A stretch of DNA of 35,393 bases from Lachnospiraceae bacterium. GTDB taxonomy: Bacteria; Bacillota; Clostridia; Lachnospirales; Lachnospiraceae. The notes beneath the pieces were generated by a model that was not told the origin of the DNA, did not search any database, and worked only from the letters and a program-made list of their open reading frames with translations. This document shows positions 1 through 7,925 of the stretch, piece by piece (within the stretch, counting starts at the first letter, position 1; the number at the start of each line of letters is the position of its first letter). Both the position numbers and the translations under genes were made by a program. The stretch spans positions 9,748 through 45,140 of the forward strand of contig DLZQ01000050.1 of NCBI GenBank assembly GCA_003447295.1, read 5' to 3'.

Positions 1-103
1 GATTATCATCCCACTTTTATGCTCATATCGGGGCGGGTCCTAAGGTCTTTCACCCACCTATGAGCAAGCTCATGTGGGCTTAGACCTTTGACCCTGGTAT
101 CAT
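1..103 (-). repeat. Partial copy of TIR-bounded intergenic repeat (family A)
   Basis: The reverse complement of this stretch matches 14040-14143 with about four differences in 104 positions. It starts with the same terminal motif (ATGATACCAGGGTCAAAG here, ATGATGCCAGGGTCAAAAG there). The copy is cut by the left edge of the window, so roughly 95 bp of a full element would lie outside. It contains the palindromic core ATGAGCAAGCTCAT, which could fold into a hairpin in RNA. Related shorter copies are at 3396-3441 and 27530-27607. No protein is encoded in it. Confidence 0.85.
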
Positions 104-184
104 ATTATTATGGCATTGTAGTGTAGATAATGCAAGATTTGTCATAAATAAAATGATAAATGACACGCGATATGACGGAATATC

Positions 185-193
185 TGCTATACT
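185..193 (+). promoter_or_regulatory. Extended -10 promoter candidate for GH43 gene
   Basis: TGCTATACT is an extended -10 (TGn plus TATACT), about 48 bp before the GH43 start. No good -35 hexamer is seen at 17 bp, as is common for extended -10 promoters. Between the repeat at 1-103 and this site I see only AT-rich sequence. Confidence 0.4.
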
Positions 194-240
194 GATTTTA
201 TAAAGTAAACAGTAGCAAAAGGCTGCGGAATGGAGAAACT

Positions 241-1782
241 ATGGACAAGACGAAGATACATAAAATGTGGATCGCCGATCAGGGCGACGGCACCTATACC
301 AACCCGATCCTGTATACGGATTACTCGGATCCGGATGCCATTCGTGTGGGAGAAGATTATTTTATGATCGCTTCCAGCTTCTGTAACACCCCCGCAGTGC
401 CGCTGCTGCATTCGAAGGATCTGGTGAACTGGAAGGTCATCAATTACATCATGGATAAGCTTCCCTTTGATTATTATGACAAGCCGGTGCACGGCTGCGG
501 TACCTGGGCTCCCGCCATCCGCTACCATGAGGGAACTTACTATGTATTCATTCCCATGCCGGATGAAGGGATTATGATGTGCAAGACCACAGACCCTTTC
601 GGCAAATGGAGTGAGCCTGCCTACGTGCGCAAGGTAGTGGGCTGGATCGATCCCTGTCCTTTCTGGGATGAGGACGGCAAGGCTTACATGGTGACGGCTT
701 TCGCCAGAAGCCGTATCGGCTTCAAGAGCATGTTGTATATGTCTCCCATCGAACCGGACTGCTCCGGAGTGCTGGATGACGGTCAGTTCATCTATGACGG
801 TCATGCGACCCAGCCTACCATCGAGGGTCCGAAGTTGTACAAGAGAAACGGCTATTACTATATTTTCGCTCCGGCAGGGGGCGTGAAGCCCGGCTGGCAG
901 ACCGTACTGCGGTCGAAAAATATTTATGGTCCATGGGAAGAAAAAATTGTCCTGCACCAGGGCAATTCCCCCGTCAACGGACCTCACCAGGGTGCCTGGG
1001 TGGATACCCCGGACGGACAGGACTGGTTCTTACATTTTCAGGATGTGGGCAATGCGGGACGTATCGTACATTTACAGCCCATGCGCTGGGAAAACGACTG
1101 GCCGGTGATCGGAGTAAATGCCGTGGACGGCTGCGGTGAGCCGGTACTGCGTTATAAGAAGCCGGAAGTGGGAGCTACATACCCCATCGATACCCCGGAG
1201 GACAGCGATTTCTTCGAAGGAGATCGTTTAGGACTGCAATGGCAGTGGAATGCCAATCATAAAAAGGAATGGTACGAGCTGAAAGACGGTCAGCTCCTTC
1301 TCCATGCACAGGCGGCGGATCCGAAGACACAGCTGTGCGACATCAGCAATCTGTTATTACAGAAGTGGCCGGCACCGGAATTTTCCATTACCACCTGTCT
1401 GCATCTGGAGCAGATGAAGGACGGCGATGTGGCAGGACTGGTATCGCTGGGCGGATGTTATACAGCACTTGCAGTTCAGAAAATAAACGGTAAAATGAGC
1501 TTGCAGCAGCGCACCGGCAACTGGACGAAGGACGATGAAGTACGCACTGATCTGGGCGAATGGAACAGTGATGTGATCTATATGCAGATGAAGGTGGAGA
1601 AGGAGACTTACCGTACGTTCTATGTGGGAACCACGGAAGAAAATTTACAGCCTGTGGGGCAGATGGTGGAAGCAACTCCGGGCCGCTGGGTCGGTGTCAA
1701 GGACGGACTGTTTGCCATCAACGAACAGGATGTGGCTGGCGGTTCGGTAGCTGCGGATTATTTCGCATATCAGGAACTGTAA
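241..1782 (+). CDS. GH43 family glycoside hydrolase (beta-xylosidase / arabinofuranosidase-like)
   Basis: The 513-residue protein has no signal peptide, so it probably cleaves imported oligosaccharides in the cytoplasm. The N-terminal five-bladed propeller (about residues 18-310) shows the three GH43 acidic positions: Asp30 in YSDPDAIRVG (likely base), Asp137 in GWIDPCPFW (pKa modulator) and Glu195 in TIEGPKLYKRNGYYYIF (likely acid). The C-terminal 190 residues look like the concanavalin-type beta-sandwich attached to many GH43 xylosidases. GGAG a few bases before the ATG supports this start. The stop codon lies inside the repeat at 1779-1884. No transporter or regulator for the sugar is beside it in the window, so the substrate (xylo- versus arabino-oligosaccharide) cannot be fixed. 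Confidence 0.88.
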   Translation: MDKTKIHKMWIADQGDGTYTNPILYTDYSDPDAIRVGEDYFMIASSFCNTPAVPLLHSKDLVNWKVINYIMDKLPFDYYDKPVHGCGTWAPAIRYHEGTYYVFIPMPDEGIMMCKTTDPFGKWSEPAYVRKVVGWIDPCPFWDEDGKAYMVTAFARSRIGFKSMLYMSPIEPDCSGVLDDGQFIYDGHATQPTIEGPKLYKRNGYYYIFAPAGGVKPGWQTVLRSKNIYGPWEEKIVLHQGNSPVNGPHQGAWVDTPDGQDWFLHFQDVGNAGRIVHLQPMRWENDWPVIGVNAVDGCGEPVLRYKKPEVGATYPIDTPEDSDFFEGDRLGLQWQWNANHKKEWYELKDGQLLLHAQAADPKTQLCDISNLLLQKWPAPEFSITTCLHLEQMKDGDVAGLVSLGGCYTALAVQKINGKMSLQQRTGNWTKDDEVRTDLGEWNSDVIYMQMKVEKETYRTFYVGTTEENLQPVGQMVEATPGRWVGVKDGLFAINEQDVAGGSVAADYFAYQEL

Positions 1783-1884
1783 CTATTCAGAGCCATGTAA
1801 ATAGTATTGAATGCGCGTCGAATGCTTGCATTCGTAAGAGCATTTGATACTATTTATAGGGCGAATGGGGGGCTGAATAGTTAC
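1779..1884. repeat. Palindromic intergenic repeat (family B), copy 1
   Basis: The 106-bp element is bounded by GTAACTATTCAG on the left and its complement CTGAATAGTTAC on the right. Inside it is a second pair of arms (AAATAGTATTGAATGC and GCATTTGATACTATTT), and inside that a perfect small hairpin (CGAATGC-TT-GCATTCG). The outer arm supplies the TAA stop of the GH43 gene. The same boundary motif frames the element at 32786-32856. There is no U-run, so it is not a typical terminator, although it could block exonucleases at the mRNA 3' end. Confidence 0.85.
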
Positions 1885-1907
1885 TGAATCATAAAATTAC
1901 ATTTCTA

Positions 1908-1936
1908 TTTACAATGCAATGACAATATGCTATTTT
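1908..1936 (+). promoter_or_regulatory. Promoter candidate for MATE gene
   Basis: TTTACA and TATTTT are separated by 17 bp and lie about 40 bp before the MATE start, just after the family B repeat. Confidence 0.4.
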
Positions 1937-1975
1937 GGCAGATGTCAATGTAAGGATAAAGGAATGATGTGAATT

Positions 1976-3322
1976 ATGACGGAAGAGAAAAAAATGTTAT
2001 TTTCGCAGGATGCATTGAAAAAATTACTGTGGCCGCTGATCATAGAGCAGTTTCTGGCAATCGCAATGGGAATGGCGGACACGGTGATGGCTGCCAGCTG
2101 TGGAGAAGCCGTGGTATCCGGAATCTCCCTGGTGGACAGTATCTGTGTGTTATTGATCGGTCTGTTCACGGCCATGGCCAGCGGCGGTGCAGTCGTGGCG
2201 GCACAATATATGGGACACGGAGATAAGGAAATGGTAGGCCGGGCCTCCAATCAGCTGTTTATAGCGGTTGGTGGTGTGGCCCTTCTGTTTATGACGATAG
2301 CACTGATCTGGAACAAGGGACTGCTGGCATTGCTTTACGGCAATGTGGAAGCGGATGTCATGAGTGCTGCAAGAATTTATTTTTATATTGTGGCGGTGTC
2401 CTTTCCTTTTCTGGGAATTTATAACGGTGGTGCAGCTCTGTTCCGTGCGGTAGGAGATTCCAAAGTGTCCATGAAGGTATCTCTGGTGGCAAATCTGGTG
2501 AACGTAGCAGGTAACGCAATATTGATCTACGGTGCAGGGATCGGTGTCACCGGTGCTGCCCTGTCTACACTTTTTTCCAGAATCCTGTCAGCGGTGCTGA
2601 TCGTAATGCTTCTTAAAAAAAGTGACAAGATCATCATGAGCAATCAGTGGCGTCTGGATACCAAAATCCTTGGGAAAATCCTGTATATCGGCGTACCGAA
2701 CGGATTGGAGAATAGCATTTTCCAGATCGGTAAGCTTCTGACCACCAGCCTGATCGCCGGTTTTGGAATGGCGGCTACGACAGCGAATGCTGTAACGGGC
2801 AGCATTGCCAGCTTTCAGCAGATCCCTGCCAATGCCATCGGTGTGGCAATGATCACTGTGATCGGACAGTGCATCGGCGCAGGAGAGTCAGAGCAGGCAT
2901 TATATTATCTGAAAAAAATGATGAAAGTAGCATATGCCTGTATGATCCTGCTGGGAATCCCCATGATTATTTTTGCTCGACCGATCTGCGGAATCTATCA
3001 TCTGAGTCCGGAGACAATGAAAATAACTGTTTTTTTATTATGTTACAGTTGTGTATGTTGTATGCTGGTGCATCCGTTGTCCTTTGCGCAGTCCAATGCA
3101 CTTCGCGCTGCGGGAGATGTGAGGTTCACCATGATCGTGGCGATCGCTTCCATGTGGCTCTGCCGTGTGGGCATGGCATATATTTTGGGACAGGGTCTGG
3201 GACTTGGCGTCATCGGCGTCTGGATCGCTATGACCATGGACTGGGTCGTACGGGCATTTTTGTTTACTAACAGGATACGGACGGGAAAATGGCTGAAGTA
3301 TAAGGATCGGCTGGTGAAGTAA
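1976..3322 (+). CDS. MATE family multidrug / metabolite efflux transporter
   Basis: The 448-residue protein is almost entirely hydrophobic, with about twelve membrane segments in two related halves, the usual MATE size and layout. The N-terminal half carries the MATE-like run around LLWPLIIEQFLAIAMGMADT, with the conserved Asp of helix 1, and a GAALFRAVGDSK-type loop between segments. MATE proteins export drugs or metabolites in exchange for Na+ or H+; the substrate here cannot be predicted. The gene stands alone, between a promoter candidate and a terminator hairpin. The ATG at 1976 has only a weak and rather distant GGA upstream, so translation may be modest. There is no nearby MarR or TetR regulator. 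Confidence 0.9.
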   Translation: MTEEKKMLFSQDALKKLLWPLIIEQFLAIAMGMADTVMAASCGEAVVSGISLVDSICVLLIGLFTAMASGGAVVAAQYMGHGDKEMVGRASNQLFIAVGGVALLFMTIALIWNKGLLALLYGNVEADVMSAARIYFYIVAVSFPFLGIYNGGAALFRAVGDSKVSMKVSLVANLVNVAGNAILIYGAGIGVTGAALSTLFSRILSAVLIVMLLKKSDKIIMSNQWRLDTKILGKILYIGVPNGLENSIFQIGKLLTTSLIAGFGMAATTANAVTGSIASFQQIPANAIGVAMITVIGQCIGAGESEQALYYLKKMMKVAYACMILLGIPMIIFARPICGIYHLSPETMKITVFLLCYSCVCCMLVHPLSFAQSNALRAAGDVRFTMIVAIASMWLCRVGMAYILGQGLGLGVIGVWIAMTMDWVVRAFLFTNRIRTGKWLKYKDRLVK

Positions 3323-3334
3323 ATCATGGTACTG

Positions 3335-3385
3335 TGCTAAAGTTTTACATTGACAGAATTTGTAATGTGTTTTAGCATGTTTTTA
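3335..3385 (+). terminator. Terminator after MATE gene
   Basis: The arms TGCTAAA...TACATT and AATGT...TTTAGCA form a hairpin followed by GTTTTTAT. It lies 13 bp after the MATE stop and overlaps a promoter candidate for metY. Confidence 0.55.
3350..3378 (+). promoter_or_regulatory. Promoter candidate for metY
   Basis: A perfect TTGACA is followed after 17 bp by TAGCAT (4 of 6 consensus bases). If it is used, the short family A repeat at 3396-3441 sits in the metY leader. Confidence 0.35.
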
Positions 3386-3395
3386 TAGAAATAAA

Positions 3396-3441
3396 GTCGG
3401 GGTCAAGCATGTGGGCTCAGACCTTTTGATCCTGGCATCAT
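3396..3441 (-). repeat. Internally deleted copy of repeat family A
   Basis: The sequence begins GTCGGGGTCAA and ends TTTTGATCCTGGCATCAT. These correspond to the two ends of the full element at 14040-14237, joined through a short remnant (GCATGTGGGCTCAGACC). The interior present in the full copy is missing. It lies in the metY upstream region. Confidence 0.75.
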
Positions 3442-3484
3442 AGAAAAATACATAAGCACATAAAGTGCAGAAACGAGGCAGAAC

Positions 3485-4789
3485 ATGAGTAAAAAGCCCT
3501 ATGCAGAGCGTAATTTAAAATTTGAGACATTACAGTTACACGTGGGACAGGAGCAGCCCGATCCCGTGACCGGTGCGAGAGCCGTTCCCATTTATCAGAC
3601 ATCTTCTTATGTATTCCGCAACTGCGACCATGCAGCAGCACGCTTCGGACTGGAAGATCCCGGTGAGATCTACGGTCGTCTGGGCAACCCTACCCAGGGT
3701 GTCTTCGAGCAGCGTATTGCAGCATTAGAGGGCGGTACCGCAGCTCTGGCAGTAGCCAGCGGAGCGGCAGCTATCTGCTATACGATCCAGAACCTGGCAA
3801 AACAGGGAGATCACATTGTTTCTGCAAATAATATTTACGGCGGAACCTACAATCTGCTGGCGCATACCCTGGTGGACTACGGTGTGACCACTACTTTCGT
3901 GGCTCCTTCCGATTATGACAGGATCGAAGCAAGCTTTCAGGAGAACACCAAGGCTCTCTATATCGAGACTCTGGGCAATCCCAACTCGGATGTGGTAGAC
4001 ATCGAGCGTCTGGCACAGATCGCCCATGCACACAAGGTGCCTCTGGTAGTGGACAATACTTTTGCTACCCCTTATCTGGTACGTCCTTTTGAGTACGGCG
4101 CAGATATCGTGGTACATTCCGCAACCAAATTCATCGGCGGACACGGCACCAGCTTAGGTGGTGTGATCGTAGAGAATGGTAAATTTGACTGGGAGGGCAG
4201 CGGCAAGTTCCCTCATCTGTGCACTCCGAACCCCAGCTATCATGGTGTGACTTTCACCAAGGCAGCACCGGGCGCGGCTTTTGTGACCGCTATCCGTGCA
4301 ATGCTCCTTCGAGATATGGGCGGCTGCATTTCCCCTGTCCATGCTTTTATTTTCTTACAGGGACTGGAGACACTGTCTCTGCGCGTAGAGCGTCATGTGG
4401 AGAATGCACTGAAGGTAGTACAGTATCTGAATGCTCATCCTCAGGTAGAACGTGTGCATCATCCTTCCGTATCCACCGATCCGGAGCAGCAGGCATTGTA
4501 TCAGAAATATTTCCCGAACGGAGGCGGTTCCATCTTCACCTTCGAGATCAAGGGCGGCAAGGAGACAGCCAAGAAGTTCTGTGATAATCTGGAGCTGTTC
4601 TCGCTTCTGGCAAACGTGGCAGATGTGAAGTCTCTGGTCATCCATCCGGCTTCCACCACCCATGCACAGCTGTCTGAGGAAGAGCTGAATGAGCAGGGAA
4701 TCTACAGCAATACGATTCGTCTGTCTATCGGTACGGAGAATATTGATGATATCATTGAGGATCTGGAAGGCGGTTTCCAGTCTGTATAA
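3485..4789 (+). CDS. metY: O-acetylhomoserine sulfhydrylase (PLP enzyme)
   Basis: The 434-residue protein is a Cys/Met-metabolism PLP enzyme of the MetY type. It makes homocysteine from O-acetylhomoserine and sulfide in the cytoplasm. Markers are the N-terminal FETLQLHVGQE, the YGRLGNPTQ substrate/PLP region, VDNTFATPYL, and the PLP lysine Lys215 in HSATKFIGGHG. The long insert around FPHLCTPNPSYHG separates MetY from the shorter cystathionine gamma-synthase / lyase enzymes. The C-terminal SIGTENIDDIIEDL motif is typical. GAGG before the ATG supports the start. No S-box or T-box leader was recognised in the short upstream region. The next gene follows after 9 bp, which suggests co-transcription with a LuxR-type membrane regulator. 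Confidence 0.93.
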   Translation: MSKKPYAERNLKFETLQLHVGQEQPDPVTGARAVPIYQTSSYVFRNCDHAAARFGLEDPGEIYGRLGNPTQGVFEQRIAALEGGTAALAVASGAAAICYTIQNLAKQGDHIVSANNIYGGTYNLLAHTLVDYGVTTTFVAPSDYDRIEASFQENTKALYIETLGNPNSDVVDIERLAQIAHAHKVPLVVDNTFATPYLVRPFEYGADIVVHSATKFIGGHGTSLGGVIVENGKFDWEGSGKFPHLCTPNPSYHGVTFTKAAPGAAFVTAIRAMLLRDMGGCISPVHAFIFLQGLETLSLRVERHVENALKVVQYLNAHPQVERVHHPSVSTDPEQQALYQKYFPNGGGSIFTFEIKGGKETAKKFCDNLELFSLLANVADVKSLVIHPASTTHAQLSEEELNEQGIYSNTIRLSIGTENIDDIIEDLEGGFQSV

Positions 4790-4798
4790 GGAGAGACC

Positions 4799-6283
4799 AT
4801 GCTTTCATTAGCAGTTTTCTATTTTGTATTTTTAGGAACAGAGTATCTGTTTGATAACCGGGTGGCGTTATATACGGATCCCACAGGAGTAGTGCTGGCG
4901 CAGAGCTATATTCTGGGAGTCAGTGCACTGGGTTTTCTGGCATATTCTCTGATAGAAAAATGGAAAAGTAAATCCGGGAATCCCACTGCATTCAAGGCAG
5001 CGGGATTCTTCTTGTCGGTGCCGGTGATCGCAGGATATATACTGCTGTTTGCCGGGGATGGGTACCGGGTACTATTGGGCAGCGGATGTTTTCTGTTCCT
5101 GATACTGGGATATCTGGGCAGCAGGATACATTACCTGGCAGCACAGCTGCTTAGGGGAAGCAGGCATCCGGCGAAGACCGTGAGTGTGGCTTATGCCGTG
5201 GGGGTGCTCCTTCAGTTTCTGAACCACAATCTGTTGTGGGGAGAGACAGTGGAAGGTATCTTCCTGGCGGTAAGCTTTGTGGTGCTGTGGGTACTGACTG
5301 TCGGAATGGAACAGAGTGCACTGCCTGGATATCACAGGAGACAGAAGGCAGAGGACGGAGAAACGGTGTCGGTGAAAAACGCGCAGGAGGGTGTTGCTGC
5401 GGAACGGATTTCATGGAAGAATCCCCGCTTGGCAGGTGTGGCATTACTGGTGACGGTTGTTCTGATGACTTGTATCTTCGCAACGCTGGACAATGCTGTG
5501 ACCCTGGCGCATGCGGCGGGTACCATGGATATCGGTCAGTGGCCGAGACTGTTCTTAGCGCTCAGCGGATTGCTGGCAGGAGTACTGTTTGATCTGAATA
5601 ACGGAAGATATCGTGGACTGATCATGTATGCGGTGACGATCCTGTCGACCATCTGTGTGCTGATCATCGAAAGCGGAGGATCGTTTCTGCCGGGACTGTT
5701 GATCTTCTATGTGTCTGCGGGATTTTTCGTGGTGTTTTTCACGAACGGATTTATCCAGCTGTCCTATCGCATGCAGGATGGCAGGCTATGGGCAGGTATG
5801 GGAAGAGCGGCGAACAATCTGGGCGCTGTGATCATAGGAGTAGCTTCCGTAAGCCTGCTGAATGGAGAAAATCATATCCTGACGGCAGTACTGGCACTGG
5901 TATTGTTTGTACTGATCAGTGTGGCGCTGCTGTGGTATTATAGTTGTACGCAGATTGTAAAGGCTCCCGAAGCAATGGAAAGCCGCGAAATGTCCGCCGG
6001 TCAGAGTCGGCTGGAGAGATTTGCAAAATATTTTAATCTGACGGAACGAGAGCAGGAAGTGCTGCAGCTTTTGCTGCTGTCTGATGACGGCATGCAGGAG
6101 ATCGCCGACAGCCTATTTGTCTCCCGCGCGATGTTGTATCGGCATATCGCCGCATTAAATGAGAAGACCGGTACCAGGAGCCGCATCGGACTGATCCAGT
6201 TTTACTACAACTGGGAAGAAGACAAGAAATATCTATCTATTGGTGGAAATCTACCTTGCAAAACGGAAAGAAGTTCAGTATAA
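4799..6283 (+). CDS. Polytopic membrane protein with C-terminal LuxR-type HTH
   Basis: The 494-residue protein has about ten to twelve hydrophobic segments over residues 1-385, interrupted by a charged loop near 178-200. It ends in a LuxR/GerE-type helix-turn-helix (about 412-465), seen in FNLTEREQEVLQLLL, the recognition-helix region MQEIADSLFVSRAMLYRHI and the following TGTRSRIGLIQFY. This is the architecture of membrane-bound LuxR regulators with a transporter-like sensor part, known from anaerobic Clostridia and Actinobacteria. By inference it senses a small molecule in or across the membrane and controls nearby genes. It starts 9 bp after metY with GGAGAG in place, so a link to sulfur amino acids is possible but unproven. 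A promoter for the following gene overlaps its last codons. Confidence 0.75.
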   Translation: MLSLAVFYFVFLGTEYLFDNRVALYTDPTGVVLAQSYILGVSALGFLAYSLIEKWKSKSGNPTAFKAAGFFLSVPVIAGYILLFAGDGYRVLLGSGCFLFLILGYLGSRIHYLAAQLLRGSRHPAKTVSVAYAVGVLLQFLNHNLLWGETVEGIFLAVSFVVLWVLTVGMEQSALPGYHRRQKAEDGETVSVKNAQEGVAAERISWKNPRLAGVALLVTVVLMTCIFATLDNAVTLAHAAGTMDIGQWPRLFLALSGLLAGVLFDLNNGRYRGLIMYAVTILSTICVLIIESGGSFLPGLLIFYVSAGFFVVFFTNGFIQLSYRMQDGRLWAGMGRAANNLGAVIIGVASVSLLNGENHILTAVLALVLFVLISVALLWYYSCTQIVKAPEAMESREMSAGQSRLERFAKYFNLTEREQEVLQLLLLSDDGMQEIADSLFVSRAMLYRHIAALNEKTGTRSRIGLIQFYYNWEEDKKYLSIGGNLPCKTERSSV

Positions 6284-6284
6284 T
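6256..6284 (+). promoter_or_regulatory. Strong sigma-A promoter inside the end of the LuxR-type gene
   Basis: TTGCAA and a perfect TATAAT are separated by 17 bp and overlap the last codons of the upstream gene. Transcription would start near 6291 and give a leader of about 150 nt before the methyltransferase. Confidence 0.65.
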
Positions 6285-6312
6285 GGGAACGAAAACCAAA
6301 AACAGTCAGCTG

Positions 6313-6336
6313 AAAGGCCGCAGTAATGCGGCTTTT
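6313..6336 (+). terminator. Terminator hairpin / possible attenuator
   Basis: GCCGCA-GTAA-TGCGGC is a tight stem preceded by AAAG and followed by TTTTCT. It ends the upstream metY transcript. It also lies only about 25 nt into any transcript from the promoter at 6256-6284, so it could act as an attenuator for the methyltransferase. Confidence 0.6.
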
Positions 6337-6349
6337 CTAAGACATGTAA

Positions 6350-6400
6350 GTTAGCACGGACTAACCGCATAACTCTATACAGCGGTTAGATAAAACTAAC
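6350..6400 (+). promoter_or_regulatory. Leader with four alternating pairing arms
   Basis: Four short arms read GTTAG (6350-6354), CTAACCGC (6361-6368), GCGGTTAG (6382-6389) and CTAAC (6396-6400). Arms 2 and 3 form an 8-bp stem with arms 1 and 4 closing outside it. Alternatively, arms 1-2 and 3-4 can form two small hairpins. Mutually exclusive pairings suggest a switch, but no known riboswitch class was recognised and no U-run follows. Confidence 0.4.
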
Positions 6401-6436
6401 AAAAAAAGAAATGGCAAAAATGCAAGAAAGTGAGAG

Positions 6437-7282
6437 ATGTCAATGAAATACAAGATTGAGAAGAACACCGTACAGGAGACACTGATCATCCCGCTTTATT
6501 CCCGGAAGCTATGCTCGGAGTTGTATCCGAACCTATATCGGGACGAGATGGCGGTACACCTGATCGACCAGATCGACTATGACTTTTCACAGGTGGAGAA
6601 AAAATCCCACGGCCTGATGCAACGTTTCGGTTCGCTGGAGGTTGCTATGCGGCAGAATGACCTTGCGTGGGAGGTACAAAATTATCTGGCAGACCATCCC
6701 GATGCGGCGGTGGTCAATTTGGGCTGTGGACTTGATAGTACCGGCAGAGCTTGTGACAATGGCAACTGTAAAATTTACAATCTGGATTTTCCGGATGTTA
6801 TCGCCGTACGCAATCAATTACTGCCTGCCGGAGACCGTGAGGAAAATATTCCCTGCAATTTGAATGATACGGAATGGTTTACCAAAATTGACGCGTCCGG
6901 AGGGGCGATATTCTTTGCCTCCGGAGTATTCTATTATTTTCTGACGGAGCAAGTCAGGACGCTGGTACAGGCAATGGCTGACAGTTTTCCCGGTGGTGTG
7001 CTGGTATTTGACGCAGCGAACCGGACAGCGGTTAAGATGATAGCAAAGACATGGCTAAGGAGCGCTAAAATTCAGGATGTGGGAGCGTATTTTGCGGTTT
7101 CGGATGCGAAAAGTGAGATTTCCCTGTGGGACAGCAGATTACAGGTTACAAGCCGTGGATATATGCTGGGCTACAATGATCTTCGCGACCCTTCCGTCAG
7201 CGGATTATTCCGTTTCCTTGCCAAGACCGGTGACAGAATCATGAAGATGCAGATCGTAAGGATCCGTTTTGGCCAGAAGTGA
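6437..7282 (+). CDS. LCM-family SAM-dependent O-methyltransferase
   Basis: The 281-residue protein resembles the leucine carboxyl methyltransferase / polyketide O-methyltransferase group (PF04072-type). The SAM site is visible at about residues 93-103 (VNLGCGLDSTG), followed by an acidic strand end (YNLDFPDVI) and a FASGVFYYF segment typical of this family. The family methylates carboxyl or hydroxyl groups of small molecules; the substrate is unknown. Two starts are possible: ATG at 6437, or ATG at 6443, which is better spaced from GTGAGAG. The gene is alone on its transcript, behind a strong promoter and a structured leader. The copper-responsive promoter begins 25 bp after its stop. Confidence 0.8.
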   Translation: MSMKYKIEKNTVQETLIIPLYSRKLCSELYPNLYRDEMAVHLIDQIDYDFSQVEKKSHGLMQRFGSLEVAMRQNDLAWEVQNYLADHPDAAVVNLGCGLDSTGRACDNGNCKIYNLDFPDVIAVRNQLLPAGDREENIPCNLNDTEWFTKIDASGGAIFFASGVFYYFLTEQVRTLVQAMADSFPGGVLVFDAANRTAVKMIAKTWLRSAKIQDVGAYFAVSDAKSEISLWDSRLQVTSRGYMLGYNDLRDPSVSGLFRFLAKTGDRIMKMQIVRIRFGQK

Positions 7283-7307
7283 AATGGCAGGAATTAGAAA
7301 ATACTTC

Positions 7308-7336
7308 TTGACAAATACCCCATGGGGGTATATCTT
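7308..7336 (+). promoter_or_regulatory. Copper-responsive promoter of csoR-copA
   Basis: A perfect TTGACA is followed after 17 bp by TATCTT. Almost the whole spacer is occupied by the first CsoR-type operator, so bound repressor would exclude RNA polymerase. Confidence 0.75.
7315..7331. promoter_or_regulatory. CsoR operator 1
   Basis: ATACCCCATGGGGGTAT is a GC-tract palindrome of the kind bound by CsoR-family repressors (TACCC...GGGTA). It sits between the -35 and -10 of the promoter at 7308-7336. Recognition is by resemblance to published CsoR sites and by position upstream of a csoR gene. Confidence 0.8.
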
Positions 7337-7351
7337 GTAGAAAAAGACAAG

Positions 7352-7368
7352 ATACCCCGGTGGGGTAT
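7352..7368. promoter_or_regulatory. CsoR operator 2
   Basis: ATACCCCGGTGGGGTAT is a second operator with its centre 37 bp from that of operator 1. It falls at the start of the transcribed region. Two sites may give tighter or graded repression. Confidence 0.75.
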
Positions 7369-7494
7369 TTTGTATAGCTGCAACAATTAGTCCTTCTACA
7401 TATATTGAACGCTGTTATGTGATCGGAGGACAATAAAGAATATGTGGGCAGTTAGAAAAAAATAGCAGGAACCGGCTTCAGAATGGGAGAAAGT

Positions 7495-7830
7495 ATGGCA
7501 GAAAAAATAGAAGAAAAATTAGAAGAGAAGGGCATGGAATGTTGCCATTGTCATCAGAAAGCAACACCTCGCTCTGAAAAAGAAAGAAAACAATTACAGA
7601 ACCGTTTAAGCCGCATGACCGGGCAACTGAACGGTATCAGCCGGATGCTGGAAGAAAACCGCTACTGCGGAGATATCCTGACGCAGGTAGCTGCGGTGGA
7701 GAGCGCCCTGCAGGCTTTTGGCTATGCGATCCTGAAGGAACATATGGAGACCTGCGTGGTGGAAGAGATCCGGAAAGGGAATACTGCTATCGTAGATGAA
7801 GCAGTGGATCTGGTAAAAAAATTGAAATAA
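7495..7830 (+). CDS. csoR: Copper-sensing repressor, CsoR family
   Basis: The 111-residue all-helical protein of the CsoR/RcnR (DUF156) family binds Cu(I) and then releases DNA. The C-H-C ligand set is Cys58 (NRYCGDIL), His83 and Cys87 (KEHMETCV). The 25- and 4-residue spacings equal those of the founding CsoR. The family opening ERKQLQNRLSRMTGQLNGISRML is intact (conserved Arg/Gly). The N-terminus carries an extra ECCHCH motif at about residues 15-20, which could bind another metal ion. I chose ATG 7495 because GGGAGA lies 4-5 bp upstream; ATG 7483 is an in-frame alternative with a worse ribosome site. copA follows 95 bp downstream, and two matching operators lie upstream. Confidence 0.92.
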   Translation: MAEKIEEKLEEKGMECCHCHQKATPRSEKERKQLQNRLSRMTGQLNGISRMLEENRYCGDILTQVAAVESALQAFGYAILKEHMETCVVEEIRKGNTAIVDEAVDLVKKLK

Positions 7831-7925
7831 GAGAGGCATGACTGCGGATAAAACTGTAAATTTGTGCTGTAAGGCACTGAAAATAACAGAAACTTTGCAG
7901 TTTATGGAAAGGCAAGGTTATTTTT

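Noticed and set aside
187..987. Long minus-strand open frame opposite the GH43 gene
   Set aside because: It is a shadow of the GH43 coding sequence with no family features or ribosome site.
3323..3484. SAM (S-box) riboswitch or T-box upstream of metY
   Set aside because: The leader is too short and lacks the conserved cores; it holds only a terminator, a promoter candidate and a repeat remnant.
7442..7465. Seven-codon minicistron (MWAVRKK) with CGGAGG upstream in the csoR leader
   Set aside because: The spacing of 12 bp is long, the peptide has no regulatory codon run, and chance is likely for something this short.
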